Positions 40,513 through 49,657 of a stretch of 64,000 nucleotides of DNA are shown piece by piece; the first letter of the stretch is position 1; every line of letters starts with the position of its first letter. A model generated the notes under the pieces. That model saw only the letters and a list, made by a program, of their open reading frames with translations, had not been told where the DNA came from and did no database searches. Both the position numbers and the translations under genes were made by a program. Origin of the DNA: Saccharomyces paradoxus (Eukaryota; Ascomycota; Saccharomycetes; Saccharomycetales; Saccharomycetaceae); NCBI RefSeq assembly GCF_002079055.1, contig NC_047500.1, positions 186,001 to 250,000 on the forward strand, written 5' to 3'.

Positions 40513-41133
40513 ATGCCTAGTCATCGCAATTCAAACTTGAAGTTTTGCACAGTTTGTGCGTCAAACAACAATCGTTCGATGGAATCTCATAAAGTCCTGC
40601 AAGAAGCAGGTTATAATGTTAGCTCTTACGGAACAGGTTCAGCTGTGAGACTGCCTGGTCTATCGATAGATAAGCCTAATGTGTACTCATTTGGTACACC
40701 CTATAATGATATATATAATGATCTTTTATCACAATCAGCAGACCGTTACAAGTCAAACGGTTTATTGCAAATGCTGGATCGTAATAGAAGACTCAAAAAA
40801 GCACCCGAAAAATGGCAAGAAAGTACAAAAGTCTTCGACTTCGTTTTCACTTGTGAAGAGAGATGCTTTGATGCCGTTTGTGAAGATTTAATGAACAGAG
40901 GCGGGAAATTAAACAAAATAGTACATGTAATTAATGTTGACATTAAAGATGATGATGAAAATGCTAAAGTTGGTAGCAAAGCCATATTGAAATTAGCTGA
41001 TATGCTCAATGATAAAATAGAACAATGTGAAAAAGATGACATTCCCTTTGAAGACTGTATAATGGATATCTTAACTGAGTGGCAAAGCTCACATTCTCAA
41101 CTACCGTCATTATATGCTCCTTCATATTACTAG
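40513..41133 (+). CDS. SSU72: Ssu72, CTD Ser5/Ser7 phosphatase of the cleavage-polyadenylation factor
   Basis: Ssu72 dephosphorylates Ser5-P and Ser7-P of the RNA polymerase II C-terminal domain within CPF. It acts in 3'-end formation, termination and snoRNA synthesis. The start [11 protein letters not shown] gives 206 residues, the length of S. cerevisiae Ssu72; four codons upstream are open but lack ATG. The phosphatase P-loop CASNNNRS (CX5RS, nucleophile Cys15) opens the protein. Further conserved parts are [16 protein letters not shown] and the general acid region [13 protein letters not shown]. The sequence appears almost unchanged from S. cerevisiae, as expected for an essential enzyme. 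Confidence 0.99.
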   Translation: MPSHRNSNLKFCTVCASNNNRSMESHKVLQEAGYNVSSYGTGSAVRLPGLSIDKPNVYSFGTPYNDIYNDLLSQSADRYKSNGLLQMLDRNRRLKKAPEKWQESTKVFDFVFTCEERCFDAVCEDLMNRGGKLNKIVHVINVDIKDDDENAKVGSKAILKLADMLNDKIEQCEKDDIPFEDCIMDILTEWQSSHSQLPSLYAPSYY

Positions 41134-41544
41134 ACAAAAAGTTAAAATGCTGTAAAAAGCATAAAAATTGAGTGATCTTCATGGATCTTACATTATTCGT
41201 GAAAATTATAATGCTTTCGTGAATTCTCGACAGCCTCCTAGTTATATTAACTATATAATATTACAATTTCTTGGTTGCAGTTTCCCTAAGCGCATTTTGT
41301 GCTTGTTATCCACTTAGTTATTGTTTTGATCGAAAAGCTTGATATGACACATTCTATTTAGCAAGTCGGATAATGTTTTATCTCAATGTAGCTTGTATAA
41401 CAGGTTTCATTCCAAAGCACATCGCCAGATATAGAACTGAAATGAAGAAAATAGAAGCATGAGACTTAAAAAGTTTCAATACTTTAAGAAAGAAAAAAAT
41501 AGAAAAATATTCTATTTTTTTCTGAAAATAAATCAAAAATTATA

Positions 41545-42018
41545 AGATCCACCCGTTCCTACCAAGACCCTCCAGAATTTTTCCCGTAATGGCAATGAGC
41601 AAAGTTGAGACTGCTCAAAAAGAGCACATCCTCGGACATACAATCCTGACCAAATAATTCCAACAGCAACACCTTCATCATAAACTAAAGTTCATTCGAA
41701 TCCGCCGTTGAAAAATTAAATGGTACACTAGAGAAAAGTACACTAGAAGAATGTCTTTACGAAGCTCTCTTCTGAAAGGCCCCAGCTCCCCTAACACCAA
41801 TTTGAATTTGGTGTCAAACTTCTCCAGGCAGAAGAAACAAAGGGCCCCAAAAATCAGTCTAACCCCAAGGCCCCCAAAGGGACCAAGGGATTAACCGATG
41901 ATTGAAACAAGGGAACGGAAACGTCAGCAAACACGCCTTCCGCTTCGTATGTGTATGTGACCAAGGAGTTTGCATCAATGAATTCAAAGAACAGTTATAG
42001 TTCAATGATAAATGCTTA
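41545..42018 (+). pseudogene. Decayed protein-coding relic of unidentified origin
   Basis: This part of the gap is richer in G+C than its flanks. It reads as plausible protein (balanced, hydrophilic, with Glu/Lys/Ser helices such as VEKLNGTLEKSTLEECLYE) in stretches spread over more than one frame of the + strand, with several interruptions. It therefore looks like a broken former gene of at least about 150 codons. I do not recognise the family; a lost host gene, a transferred gene or an old mobile element are all possible. An ATG-started 47-codon frame at 41751-41894 overlaps it but has an odd Pro/Lys-rich composition, and I do not call it a gene. Confidence 0.5.
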
Positions 42019-42249
42019 ACATCCTTCTACCATTGGAAGTGCATGTTTGATCAGTAGGACTTCTTGATCTCCTCTGATATCTTAAGGTAAGTATGAGGAT
42101 TTAGAAAGAAAATTCAAGAAAAAAACAAATTTTACAACAAAAGTAATCGTGTAAGGAAAGGCATGTCAAATGAGACTTTCTCTCACTATTTATACGTCTT
42201 ACAAATGGAAAACTCGACGCAAGAAGAAAAAAATAAAAAGATGCGAATA

Positions 42250-42256
42250 CGGGTAA
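42250..42256 (+). promoter_or_regulatory. Reb1 site in the SSU72-POP1 convergent gap
   Basis: CGGGTAA is an exact Reb1 core. No start codon of a current gene lies nearby. It could act as a Reb1 roadblock terminator for transcription from either side or be a remnant of the relic's regulation. Confidence 0.5.
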
Positions 42257-42498
42257 TGAGTTTTTTGACAATTTTAAGAGCTAGGGAATGAGTTGATGAG
42301 TCTATAATAGTAGCGTAAATCACCGTATTTAAATTGACATATAATGAAATCAGTTGACAGTTCATTAATCATTCTTAATTTATAAATGTATAAGTATGGA
42401 GTCCCAGGAGGGGAGAACGTTATTGAGGGGCGTGATTATTATTTGATCTCCGTGAATATAGTTTTATGATATATCGTTCGCGTATATAATGTAATTCA

Positions 42499-45126
42499 TC
42501 ATACGGATATTTTCGACCATTCCCCCAGCCTATAAGTGTTGGTGCCCACGTTCCTGATGAGAACGTATCTAGTCCGTTGTTGGATAGCCAAATGATGATC
42601 TATAAATCCGATCCCCATACCATTTCCACAGTTTAAGTGGTATGTGCCGCTGGTAATAAAGCCGATCAAATCGTGTACCTCTGGAAGTGGCATTTTCAAA
42701 TCGTGATCTTTTCTTCCGTTCGACCGGTACACTCCTTTTGCCAATTGAAGCCAATGCTGCAGGTGCTTTTCTGGAACTTGATATATTCTTGCATTGTCCT
42801 TTGGGTGACCACGTTCAAGTAGTGTGCAAGACACAGCAATGGCACAACGTGGGCAGGACGTAAGGTGAACTGAAGAACTATCGGAGTTGATCCTATTAGA
42901 AGTACGGGACCGACATTTCGAGTCTTTACACAACATAATTGGTATGTTGTCTTCAATCGGCGATGATATTGCCTTTGCCTTGACCTCATAATCCTTGCAC
43001 AATTCCAAAACGTCATTTATGCAGTTGATGTCTCTTACGCCTTGACTGTTAAACTGTCCGGTCTTCTTACTGTCCACCAATTCTAAGTTTTTATCGTTCC
43101 GGCGTAAATAATCGATACCGTTTCTCAGTATTTGTAAAAACCTCCAGTCTGAACTGAAAAAATCGCCTATTTCCCCGCTATATGCCGGTAATTGGGTGTT
43201 ATGAATGTCTTTGACCTTTTCGAAATTGATCCTTTTCCCCATTGGCTTCCTATCCCACTTCGTTTTAGAGGCTTCCCTTTTATAAAGTGAGTTTTCTAGA
43301 TAACCAAACTGAGTGAATGGGTAGTCATCGGGAAAATAAAGTTGCTTATTCTCGTACTGAATTTGTTGGAACTGTCTCAGACCAATATGATACATTCTTG
43401 GTATCCGGTTCAGTAGATGCCACAGCGGTAGAAGCCAGAACCATGGTAACACGACAATCCAGTCGTTGGTCTTGGGCCTTCTAATTATGACTAATGGGAT
43501 AGAAGGATCGTCATTTCCCTTGAATGGAACCGTAGTTCTATTGATATGATTCGGTGTAACAGTTAGCAACTTGGAACGTCTCGCAGAAATTTCTTTTAAT
43601 GTGCTCTGGTTCTTGTATGATTCAGTACGTGACTCAGGGTCGCATAATTTGTTTAAAACAGCGTTTATTTCATCTTGAGGATAATTCTCGTACAATGATA
43701 TAATGTCGTCAAAATTAACACTATTCCTCTGGGAATCGTTTAACTTTTTTGGTGCAGCAAGATGACGTGGGTCTATGGCTTCAAATGCGAACGTGCACCT
43801 CTGTGGTAGAGCATTATAATCGGTAATCATCGAAATCGTTTTAAATTGTTCAAACGATTCACAATGTTCTGTGCTTCTTAAACAGGAGGCTAACGATTCT
43901 AGAGCTTTAGCTCCCTTCAAGGTTACGCTCGCTAATGAATATCGACAATCCTGTACAGTTAATTTCTTTGTGTGTTGTAAAAGGATGTTAAAAACCTGAG
44001 TATAGATTGAAGGATGTAATCTTATTATAGCAGTATCCATTTGTACCCAAAATATGTCGCACGGACCCAATGGCTTGGATGAATCTTCACTGCCTCCTTC
44101 GCTGAAATCATAAATTAATCCCTGGAATAAAACCTGACCTTCTCGATATTTCTTTGAGTTTGCTCTTCCAGCCGTTAACTTCCCTATAACAAATTTTAAA
44201 AAGTCACCCTCACTTTCATTGCCTTTATCTTTTATAACAATAGTACCAATATGACTTGAATCCATACATAAGGCCCCATCGGAGCTGCAGGTGTCGCCGC
44301 CTAGCCTATGTGTCAATTTAAAGCATTTTTGAGTAGGTGCCCATGCCAATTGGTACCCCCATCTTTTCATCATGTGAGACCTTTTAGCATTCCAAATGTG
44401 GGTAGGCAGCCAGGTAAAGTGCTTTTGCCTCTTCGTATATTTGATCCTACCTATGGGGATAGATGCTAATTCATTGAGACCGGTAGCATCATAGCTCCCC
44501 ATACAATTATTAAGTAATTTTATATTGGGATTTGCTTTTGATGATTCTTTGATCATTCGTTTTAACGTTTTGATTTTCTGCCTTACATGGCACTTAGATG
44601 ATGTGATCTCTGGTGGCATACTGAGCTTCATAGAAGTTGATTTGCTAGCCAATCGTAGAAGTTTTATGGACATTTTAGCCCTGTAAAGTTGTTTTGCGTT
44701 TAGGCCATGGGTTTTTCTGGAGGCAGTTGAAGAGTTCTTCAATACTTCCTGCTGGTCACTCTTACGCATCTCTCTCAAAGCCCTATTGCGCATTCTCTTT
44801 GGAATCCTACGGACATTATGCGAAGCCGTTCTACGACGCAGTTTTCGAGGCAATGCCTGAAATATTCTCGTTGAGCTGGCCCCTTTGGAATTGTGCATGG
44901 CCAATTGCAACTGCTTGACCTCAAATTGACGAGAACTGATGAATTGGCCCACGTTTAGCTTACTCCCAGACTCACTTAAATCGCTTGGTACCCCAGTTTT
45001 TGACGATGAAACGGCCACGGCCTCTGCTCTAATTGATCTAGCATTTCTTATGCGATTTCTCTTCAGTAATTGATTCTTATTAAGAAGTTTCTTTCCACCA
45101 TTTCCTTTAGACGAACTCCCGCTCAT
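42499..45126 (-). CDS. POP1: Pop1, largest protein subunit of RNase P and RNase MRP
   Basis: Pop1 is the scaffold protein of nuclear RNase P (tRNA 5' processing) and RNase MRP (rRNA ITS1 and mRNA cleavage), and also supports telomerase RNA folding. It has 875 residues, equal to S. cerevisiae. The N-terminal 60 residues are basic. The conserved POP1 region starts near residue 70 (RQFEVKQLQLAMHNSKGAS) and includes the Arg-rich ALPRKLRRRTASHNVRRIPK. The POPLD domain (about 540-640) includes WIVVLPWFWLLPLWHLLNRI. The C-terminal part has Gly-rich strands (GFITSGTYHLNCGNGMGIGF). PAC and RRPE-like motifs stand 100-160 bp upstream. Confidence 0.98.
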   Translation of the reverse strand: MSGSSSKGNGGKKLLNKNQLLKRNRIRNARSIRAEAVAVSSSKTGVPSDLSESGSKLNVGQFISSRQFEVKQLQLAMHNSKGASSTRIFQALPRKLRRRTASHNVRRIPKRMRNRALREMRKSDQQEVLKNSSTASRKTHGLNAKQLYRAKMSIKLLRLASKSTSMKLSMPPEITSSKCHVRQKIKTLKRMIKESSKANPNIKLLNNCMGSYDATGLNELASIPIGRIKYTKRQKHFTWLPTHIWNAKRSHMMKRWGYQLAWAPTQKCFKLTHRLGGDTCSSDGALCMDSSHIGTIVIKDKGNESEGDFLKFVIGKLTAGRANSKKYREGQVLFQGLIYDFSEGGSEDSSKPLGPCDIFWVQMDTAIIRLHPSIYTQVFNILLQHTKKLTVQDCRYSLASVTLKGAKALESLASCLRSTEHCESFEQFKTISMITDYNALPQRCTFAFEAIDPRHLAAPKKLNDSQRNSVNFDDIISLYENYPQDEINAVLNKLCDPESRTESYKNQSTLKEISARRSKLLTVTPNHINRTTVPFKGNDDPSIPLVIIRRPKTNDWIVVLPWFWLLPLWHLLNRIPRMYHIGLRQFQQIQYENKQLYFPDDYPFTQFGYLENSLYKREASKTKWDRKPMGKRINFEKVKDIHNTQLPAYSGEIGDFFSSDWRFLQILRNGIDYLRRNDKNLELVDSKKTGQFNSQGVRDINCINDVLELCKDYEVKAKAISSPIEDNIPIMLCKDSKCRSRTSNRINSDSSSVHLTSCPRCAIAVSCTLLERGHPKDNARIYQVPEKHLQHWLQLAKGVYRSNGRKDHDLKMPLPEVHDLIGFITSGTYHLNCGNGMGIGFIDHHLAIQQRTRYVLIRNVGTNTYRLGEWSKISV

Positions 45127-45229
45127 TTGTAATCGTGACGGATTTGATTCTCACTGCCTCTACTAAATGTTCAAATGACGAATTGTTTAATAAAGGTCCC
45201 GGTTCTTAATGCCTGCTACCGTTTCGAGT

Positions 45230-45284
45230 ATCTCATCGAATCCAGACGTGCTCTCTTCTAATGGAAACTTGACTGAAAAGTTTT
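45230..45284 (-). promoter_or_regulatory. PAC core and RRPE-like pair upstream of POP1
   Basis: ATCTCATCG at 45230-45238 is the reverse complement of the PAC core. TGAAAAGTTTT at 45274-45284 differs at one position from the RRPE consensus. They lie 104-158 bp upstream of POP1, matching its rRNA-processing role. Confidence 0.5.
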
Positions 45285-45303
45285 CCGACAGCATTACACA
45301 TTA

Positions 45304-45325
45304 TTACCCGACTCCATGTCACGTG
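45304..45325 (+). promoter_or_regulatory. Reb1 site plus CACGTG E-box in POP1/ADE12 promoter
   Basis: TTACCCG (45304-45310) and GTCACGTG (45318-45325, a Cbf1-type CDEI match) lie side by side about 180 bp upstream of POP1. They likely organise the nucleosome-free region. Confidence 0.55.
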
Positions 45326-45619
45326 CTTGTCACATGTGAAAAATGACGAACGAAGAAGTCAATCTGCCCTGCTTATGGCCGGTAGAGTCAAGAGTAATTT
45401 ACTTTGCAACCAATTAATAAATCTGTAAATTTAAAGGAATCAGCAATTACCGCAACCCCAGACAATCGGATGGTGAGATTAGTCCCATTCCATTCGCTCT
45501 CGTGACCAATTCCTCGAAAAAACATGTCACACCCTATCTGTTCTTGTAACCCAGATAGGAGAAAAAATTTGTATTTAAATAATCTCGATTTCACGTTTAC
45601 TGATCGCGATCCTTTTCAT

Positions 45620-45626
45620 TGAGTCA
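45620..45626 (+). promoter_or_regulatory. Gcn4/Bas1-type site upstream of ADE12
   Basis: TGAGTCA is the Gcn4 consensus; its complement contains the Bas1 core TGACTC. It lies 221 bp upstream of ADE12. Use in purine or amino-acid control is inference, since ADE12 has been described as less adenine-responsive than other ADE genes. Confidence 0.5.
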
Positions 45627-45735
45627 CAGATTAACAAAGTAAATAATAATAAGTAATCATTATTTCTAAAAAAGTAATTTCTTTTTCTTGTTAGCCTTTT
45701 CTTTTTTGATTTTCTTTTTATCTTTTAACTTGCCT

Positions 45736-45743
45736 TATAAAAG
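45736..45743 (+). promoter_or_regulatory. TATA element of ADE12
   Basis: TATAAAAG is an exact TATAWAWR match, 105 bp upstream of the ADE12 start codon. Confidence 0.6.
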
Positions 45744-45840
45744 AAACGATTGTAAAAGCTTACCTCGACTGAGTAAATATTAAGCTTTTGTTGAAGAAGG
45801 TAGGGGAAATCGTAACATAACGAAATAAAAGCGTATCAAA

Positions 45841-47142
45841 ATGGTTAACGTTGTATTAGGCTCTCAATGGGGTGATGAAGGTAAGGGTAAACTGGTTGAT
45901 TTACTGGTTGGTAAATATGATATTGTGGCTCGTTGTGCAGGGGGTAACAATGCCGGACATACCATTGTTGTAGATGGTGTTAAGTATGATTTCCATATGT
46001 TACCATCAGGTTTAGTCAACCCAAACTGCCAAAATCTGTTGGGTAATGGTGTTGTTATTCACGTTCCATCTTTTTTCAAAGAATTGGAAACCTTGGAAGC
46101 TAAAGGTTTGAAGAACGCAAGAAGCAGATTATTTGTTTCCTCCAGAGCACATTTAGTCTTTGACTTCCATCAAGTGACTGACAAGCTAAGAGAATTGGAA
46201 TTATCAGGTCGTTCTAAAGATGGTAAAAATATCGGTACTACTGGCAAAGGTATCGGTCCAACTTATTCTACAAAGGCTTCTAGATCTGGTTTGAGAGTTC
46301 ATCATTTGGTGAATGATCAACCAGGTGCTTGGGAGGAGTTTGTCACTAGATATAAGAGATTATTGGAAACAAGAAGACAAAGATACGGTGATTTCGAGTA
46401 CGATTTTGAAGCCAAACTTGCTGAATACAAGAAATTAAGAGAGCAATTAAAGCCATTCGTCGTCGACTCCGTTGTTTTCATGCACAATGCCATTGAAGCA
46501 AAGAAAAAGATATTGGTTGAGGGTGCTAATGCCTTGATGTTGGATATTGATTTTGGTACTTATCCATATGTGACTTCTTCTAGTACTGGTATTGGTGGTG
46601 TTCTTACCGGTTTAGGTATTCCTCCACGTACTATTGATGAAATTTATGGTGTTGTTAAAGCCTACACAACTAGAGTTGGCGAAGGTCCTTTCCCAACAGA
46701 ACAATTAAACGAGGAGGGAGAAAAATTGCAAACCATTGGTGCTGAATTCGGTGTCACTACTGGTCGTAAGCGTCGTTGCGGTTGGTTAGACTTAGTAGTC
46801 TTGAAATACTCCACTTTGATCAATGGGTACACAAGCTTAAACATTACCAAATTAGATGTCCTAGATACCTTCAAAGAAATCCCAGTGGGTATTTCATATT
46901 CCATCCGAGGTAAGAAGCTAGATTTGTTTCCTGAAGATTTGAATATTCTGGGTAAAGTTGAAGTTGAATACAAAGTTTTGCCAGGTTGGGATCAAGATAT
47001 TACCAAGATTAAAAAGTATGAAGATTTGCCAGAAAACGCAAAGAAGTACTTGAAATATATTGAAGATTTTGTTGGCGTTCCTGTTGAATGGGTTGGTACT
47101 GGCCCAGCAAGAGAAAGCATGTTGCATAAAGAAATTAAATAA
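45841..47142 (+). CDS. ADE12: Adenylosuccinate synthetase
   Basis: Ade12 joins aspartate to IMP using GTP, giving adenylosuccinate, the first committed step from IMP to AMP. The 433-residue protein has the N-terminal nucleotide-binding WGDEGKGK (residues 10-17) and the catalytic-loop GGNNAGHT with His40. It also has the IMP-contacting [17 protein letters not shown] and the GTP/aspartate-loop [10 protein letters not shown]. Codon use is biased (many GGT, TTG and AGA codons), indicating high expression relative to neighbours. ALG9 converges with 272 bp between stops; that gap contains an alternating TA run at about 47308-47324. Confidence 0.99.
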   Translation: MVNVVLGSQWGDEGKGKLVDLLVGKYDIVARCAGGNNAGHTIVVDGVKYDFHMLPSGLVNPNCQNLLGNGVVIHVPSFFKELETLEAKGLKNARSRLFVSSRAHLVFDFHQVTDKLRELELSGRSKDGKNIGTTGKGIGPTYSTKASRSGLRVHHLVNDQPGAWEEFVTRYKRLLETRRQRYGDFEYDFEAKLAEYKKLREQLKPFVVDSVVFMHNAIEAKKKILVEGANALMLDIDFGTYPYVTSSSTGIGGVLTGLGIPPRTIDEIYGVVKAYTTRVGEGPFPTEQLNEEGEKLQTIGAEFGVTTGRKRRCGWLDLVVLKYSTLINGYTSLNITKLDVLDTFKEIPVGISYSIRGKKLDLFPEDLNILGKVEVEYKVLPGWDQDITKIKKYEDLPENAKKYLKYIEDFVGVPVEWVGTGPARESMLHKEIK

Positions 47143-47414
47143 GGCGTTGAGGATCCATGACACACTTCGGTTTAATTTCTTTTCACAGTTTTATAGTTTT
47201 ACATATACGAAATGTAATTAATCATGACATTTTTTAAAAGTTGTTAATAAAATAAAAAAAAGAAGGTAATGAACAAACATATTTTTTATAAATGCATAAA
47301 AACATATAAATATATATATATATACGTGAAAAATGTTAAAATTATTGATAATAAAACGCTCAGAAACAAAAGCAGTCAATAGACTTTCTGTACTTGTTTT
47401 AGAACACTTTTTTA

Positions 47415-49082
47415 TCAATTGGTAGTCTCAGTTGGCTTTTCAAACAAACAGTAGTCGATATAACGAACTCCGTACAATTGATTCCATTGTTTTGGTAAAA
47501 CCTTTTGCATGATTTGGTTGATTGATTCCGGTACATAAAACGCTCTACCCAAAATCTTAGAATTTTCACTGTCGATGAATGTAGCACATGCCAGTTTATT
47601 CCAGTTATCCATAAGATGTAAAGGGTTAAAAACGTCTTTTGTTAAATTTATGGGGGCTACGATATCAATGAAATAATCGCACTTGGCAATTGGCCACTCC
47701 TTACCAGTATCATACATATTCTTGTTATTCATTCCCTTAGGTATGGTTCTAACCTTTTTGAAGATAGAACCACTCTCTGGAAAATCACCTGGAAGAAGAC
47801 CATCAAATCCTGATTTGACAAATTTTAGTCTGTGATTATCTGGCAGCAGGAAAGAATTTGGAAAGTGATACCATTCACGACCTGTACATACATTCACTAC
47901 CGGTGTCTTCATACTACCTTGGTTTAGTGAAGAAAATTGTTCATAGACGGCTATTGGAGCTGTGTAATTGTTCACCAAGGCAACTATACGTGATATCGCC
48001 TGACCTGCAACGATCAATAAAACTGACAACTTTATTCCTTTTTTCAGAATGCGCTTTCTATTGAATAGATTTAAAACCTTGTAAAAAGCTATACTTGCAC
48101 TCAGGGTGATCAACCCGTAAATTGGATAGAGAAATCTTTCCTCTTTGTGAGGCTGTTGAATGAAAATTGCAATCCATGTGAATAAGGAAGCCCATAATGG
48201 CCATAATCTCAAATGGAAAATTCCTAAAGTAGCCAAAACTAACACAGGTAGTGGGAAATTCAGCAATAAGTTCAAGGGATAATAGTACCATGGTTCAACC
48301 CCGAAAATGTTTGGGCCAGTTTCCTCATTTGCGTTGATCACATTGTAAAATAAGATGTTCCATGATACGGGAGCGAGCTTTCCGTAAAATATACTATCAG
48401 TAACAACCACAGCAAATGCAGTCAATGAAAATATTAAACAGCAATCGAATGCGGTTCTAATGGTAGAAATTATTCTATGGTTGAAAAGGTAATGTAAGCA
48501 TAATGGCAAGCTTAAAACTAAAACAAATGGCCAGCCCAGTATACTAGCTAGGAAATTGTATGCTAAACTTTTGGTAAAATTTGAAGTAGACCCAGTAGAC
48601 AAATAGCGTAGCGAGTGTGTGGTGGCACCTACATACAACAACATTGCAACGGCAGAAGGCAATAATTCAACAGATGCATGGAACCAGCCTGGATTGAACA
48701 ATTGGAAAATAATCCAAATATTCGCAATTTGCAACGCTAATGTGCCCGCGATTTCACGATGTAGTTTAAATTCCATGATAAAGCTAAAAAATCCTAAGCA
48801 TGCTCTGGTGATGAAAAAGTTCCAATGGCTTTCCAGCTCAGTAAATTTGTTTACCGGATAAAGAATACAGTAAAAAGGCAATAGGAAAGCCCATGATCTA
48901 ATAGAATATTCGGGAGAATATTCCCAAGTTTGTTTGCCAAATCCACGTACTAATAAATTCAATGGTTCCCAATAATTGAAAGTTTCATCGCAATCTGAAA
49001 TTAGTGAGAATGTTGGTTGAATATATACTCTCGTCAAAAATAACAACAGCAGCAAACTGATGGTTACCGCCTTGCAATTCAT
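47415..49082 (-). CDS. ALG9: Alg9, ER dolichol-linked alpha-1,2-mannosyltransferase
   Basis: Alg9 adds two alpha-1,2-mannoses (the seventh and ninth) to the lipid-linked oligosaccharide on the lumenal side of the ER, using dolichol-phosphate mannose. The 555 residues form a multi-pass GT22-family protein. The first helix (about 5-25) is followed by the lumenal acidic motif SDCDETFNYWEPLNLL. Around ten hydrophobic segments run to about residue 370, with the conserved QQPHKEERFLYP near 315, and a soluble lumenal C-terminal domain follows. The first ATG (complement 49080-49082) starts directly in the signal-anchor. It is divergent from MGS1. Confidence 0.98.
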   Translation of the reverse strand: MNCKAVTISLLLLLFLTRVYIQPTFSLISDCDETFNYWEPLNLLVRGFGKQTWEYSPEYSIRSWAFLLPFYCILYPVNKFTELESHWNFFITRACLGFFSFIMEFKLHREIAGTLALQIANIWIIFQLFNPGWFHASVELLPSAVAMLLYVGATTHSLRYLSTGSTSNFTKSLAYNFLASILGWPFVLVLSLPLCLHYLFNHRIISTIRTAFDCCLIFSLTAFAVVVTDSIFYGKLAPVSWNILFYNVINANEETGPNIFGVEPWYYYPLNLLLNFPLPVLVLATLGIFHLRLWPLWASLFTWIAIFIQQPHKEERFLYPIYGLITLSASIAFYKVLNLFNRKRILKKGIKLSVLLIVAGQAISRIVALVNNYTAPIAVYEQFSSLNQGSMKTPVVNVCTGREWYHFPNSFLLPDNHRLKFVKSGFDGLLPGDFPESGSIFKKVRTIPKGMNNKNMYDTGKEWPIAKCDYFIDIVAPINLTKDVFNPLHLMDNWNKLACATFIDSENSKILGRAFYVPESINQIMQKVLPKQWNQLYGVRYIDYCLFEKPTETTN

Positions 49083-49657
49083 TGTTCCCTTATATTTGTG
49101 CTTCAGGGTGTGAAAAGAGCCAGTTCAATACAGTTAAAGTTTTGAAATCTCGTTGAGTAGCCCAAATGGTACAATGAAAACGAAAAGGTATTCTCTATTG
49201 TGTCAATACACCCCTGTGTCGCCTCCAGTTGTTCCTTTTCCAGGGTTGTATTGACAGCATTGAATATTGCAGAACGGTTCTCATCAAAATTCAATATTGC
49301 GTAACGGACTTATTGTTGCGTTTTCCAGTAAAAATAAGCCGGGTCAGGTCGCCCGCCGTAGATAATAAAAGTAGGTATAACGTGCGTAAGGGCAAAACAG
49401 GTTTTGGCAACATATCCAAGGGATGAGTGATCGTTTAGGTACATCATATATCACAACCTTTTGATATTGAGAAATCAGTTAAAATTACCCTCTTTCTCTT
49501 CTTTTTGATATCCAACATCGTTTGCTTAGTTTGGAAAATAGTACGCGTTGTGTTAAAGGAAACGTGTTTTAAGGTAAGTCATCGACAGGTAAAAGGTAGG
49601 TTTATTAGGAGAAGAACGTTTCGCGGTGGGATTTTGCTCCAGGATCGCATAGTCTCA
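49083..49657. other. Divergent ALG9/MGS1 promoter region
   Basis: This 575-bp region has an MCB near MGS1 and a CG-rich patch (GGTCGCCCGCCG) at about 49347. The MGS1 frame is open back to 49505 without an ATG. A TATA-like ATATATACTC lies just inside ALG9. No other gene is seen. Confidence 0.5.
49543..49548 (+). promoter_or_regulatory. MCB element (ACGCGT) upstream of MGS1
   Basis: This is an exact MBF site, 110 bp before the MGS1 start codon. G1/S expression would suit a replication-fork protein. A single hexamer has limited weight. Confidence 0.45.

Larger units (their letters stand above)
41134..42498. other. Long convergent gap between SSU72 and POP1
   Basis: At 1365 bp this is the longest gene-free stretch, and it lies between two converging genes, where yeast gaps are usually a few hundred bp. 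It contains the decayed coding relic at about 41545-42018, a Reb1 site at 42250-42256, and A/T-rich DNA with no tRNA, LTR or known RNA gene that I can recognise. Confidence 0.7.
45127..45840. other. Divergent POP1/ADE12 promoter region
   Basis: This 714-bp region lies between divergent starts. The POP1-proximal third holds PAC, RRPE-like, Reb1 and E-box motifs. The ADE12-proximal part holds a Gcn4-type site, T-rich tracts and a TATA element. No transcript-like ORF is supported. Confidence 0.6.

Noticed and set aside
41693-41703. CATTCGAATCC resembling a tRNA B-box
   Set aside because: The flanks cannot pair as a T-stem and there is no matching A-box or acceptor stem. It falls inside the decayed coding relic.
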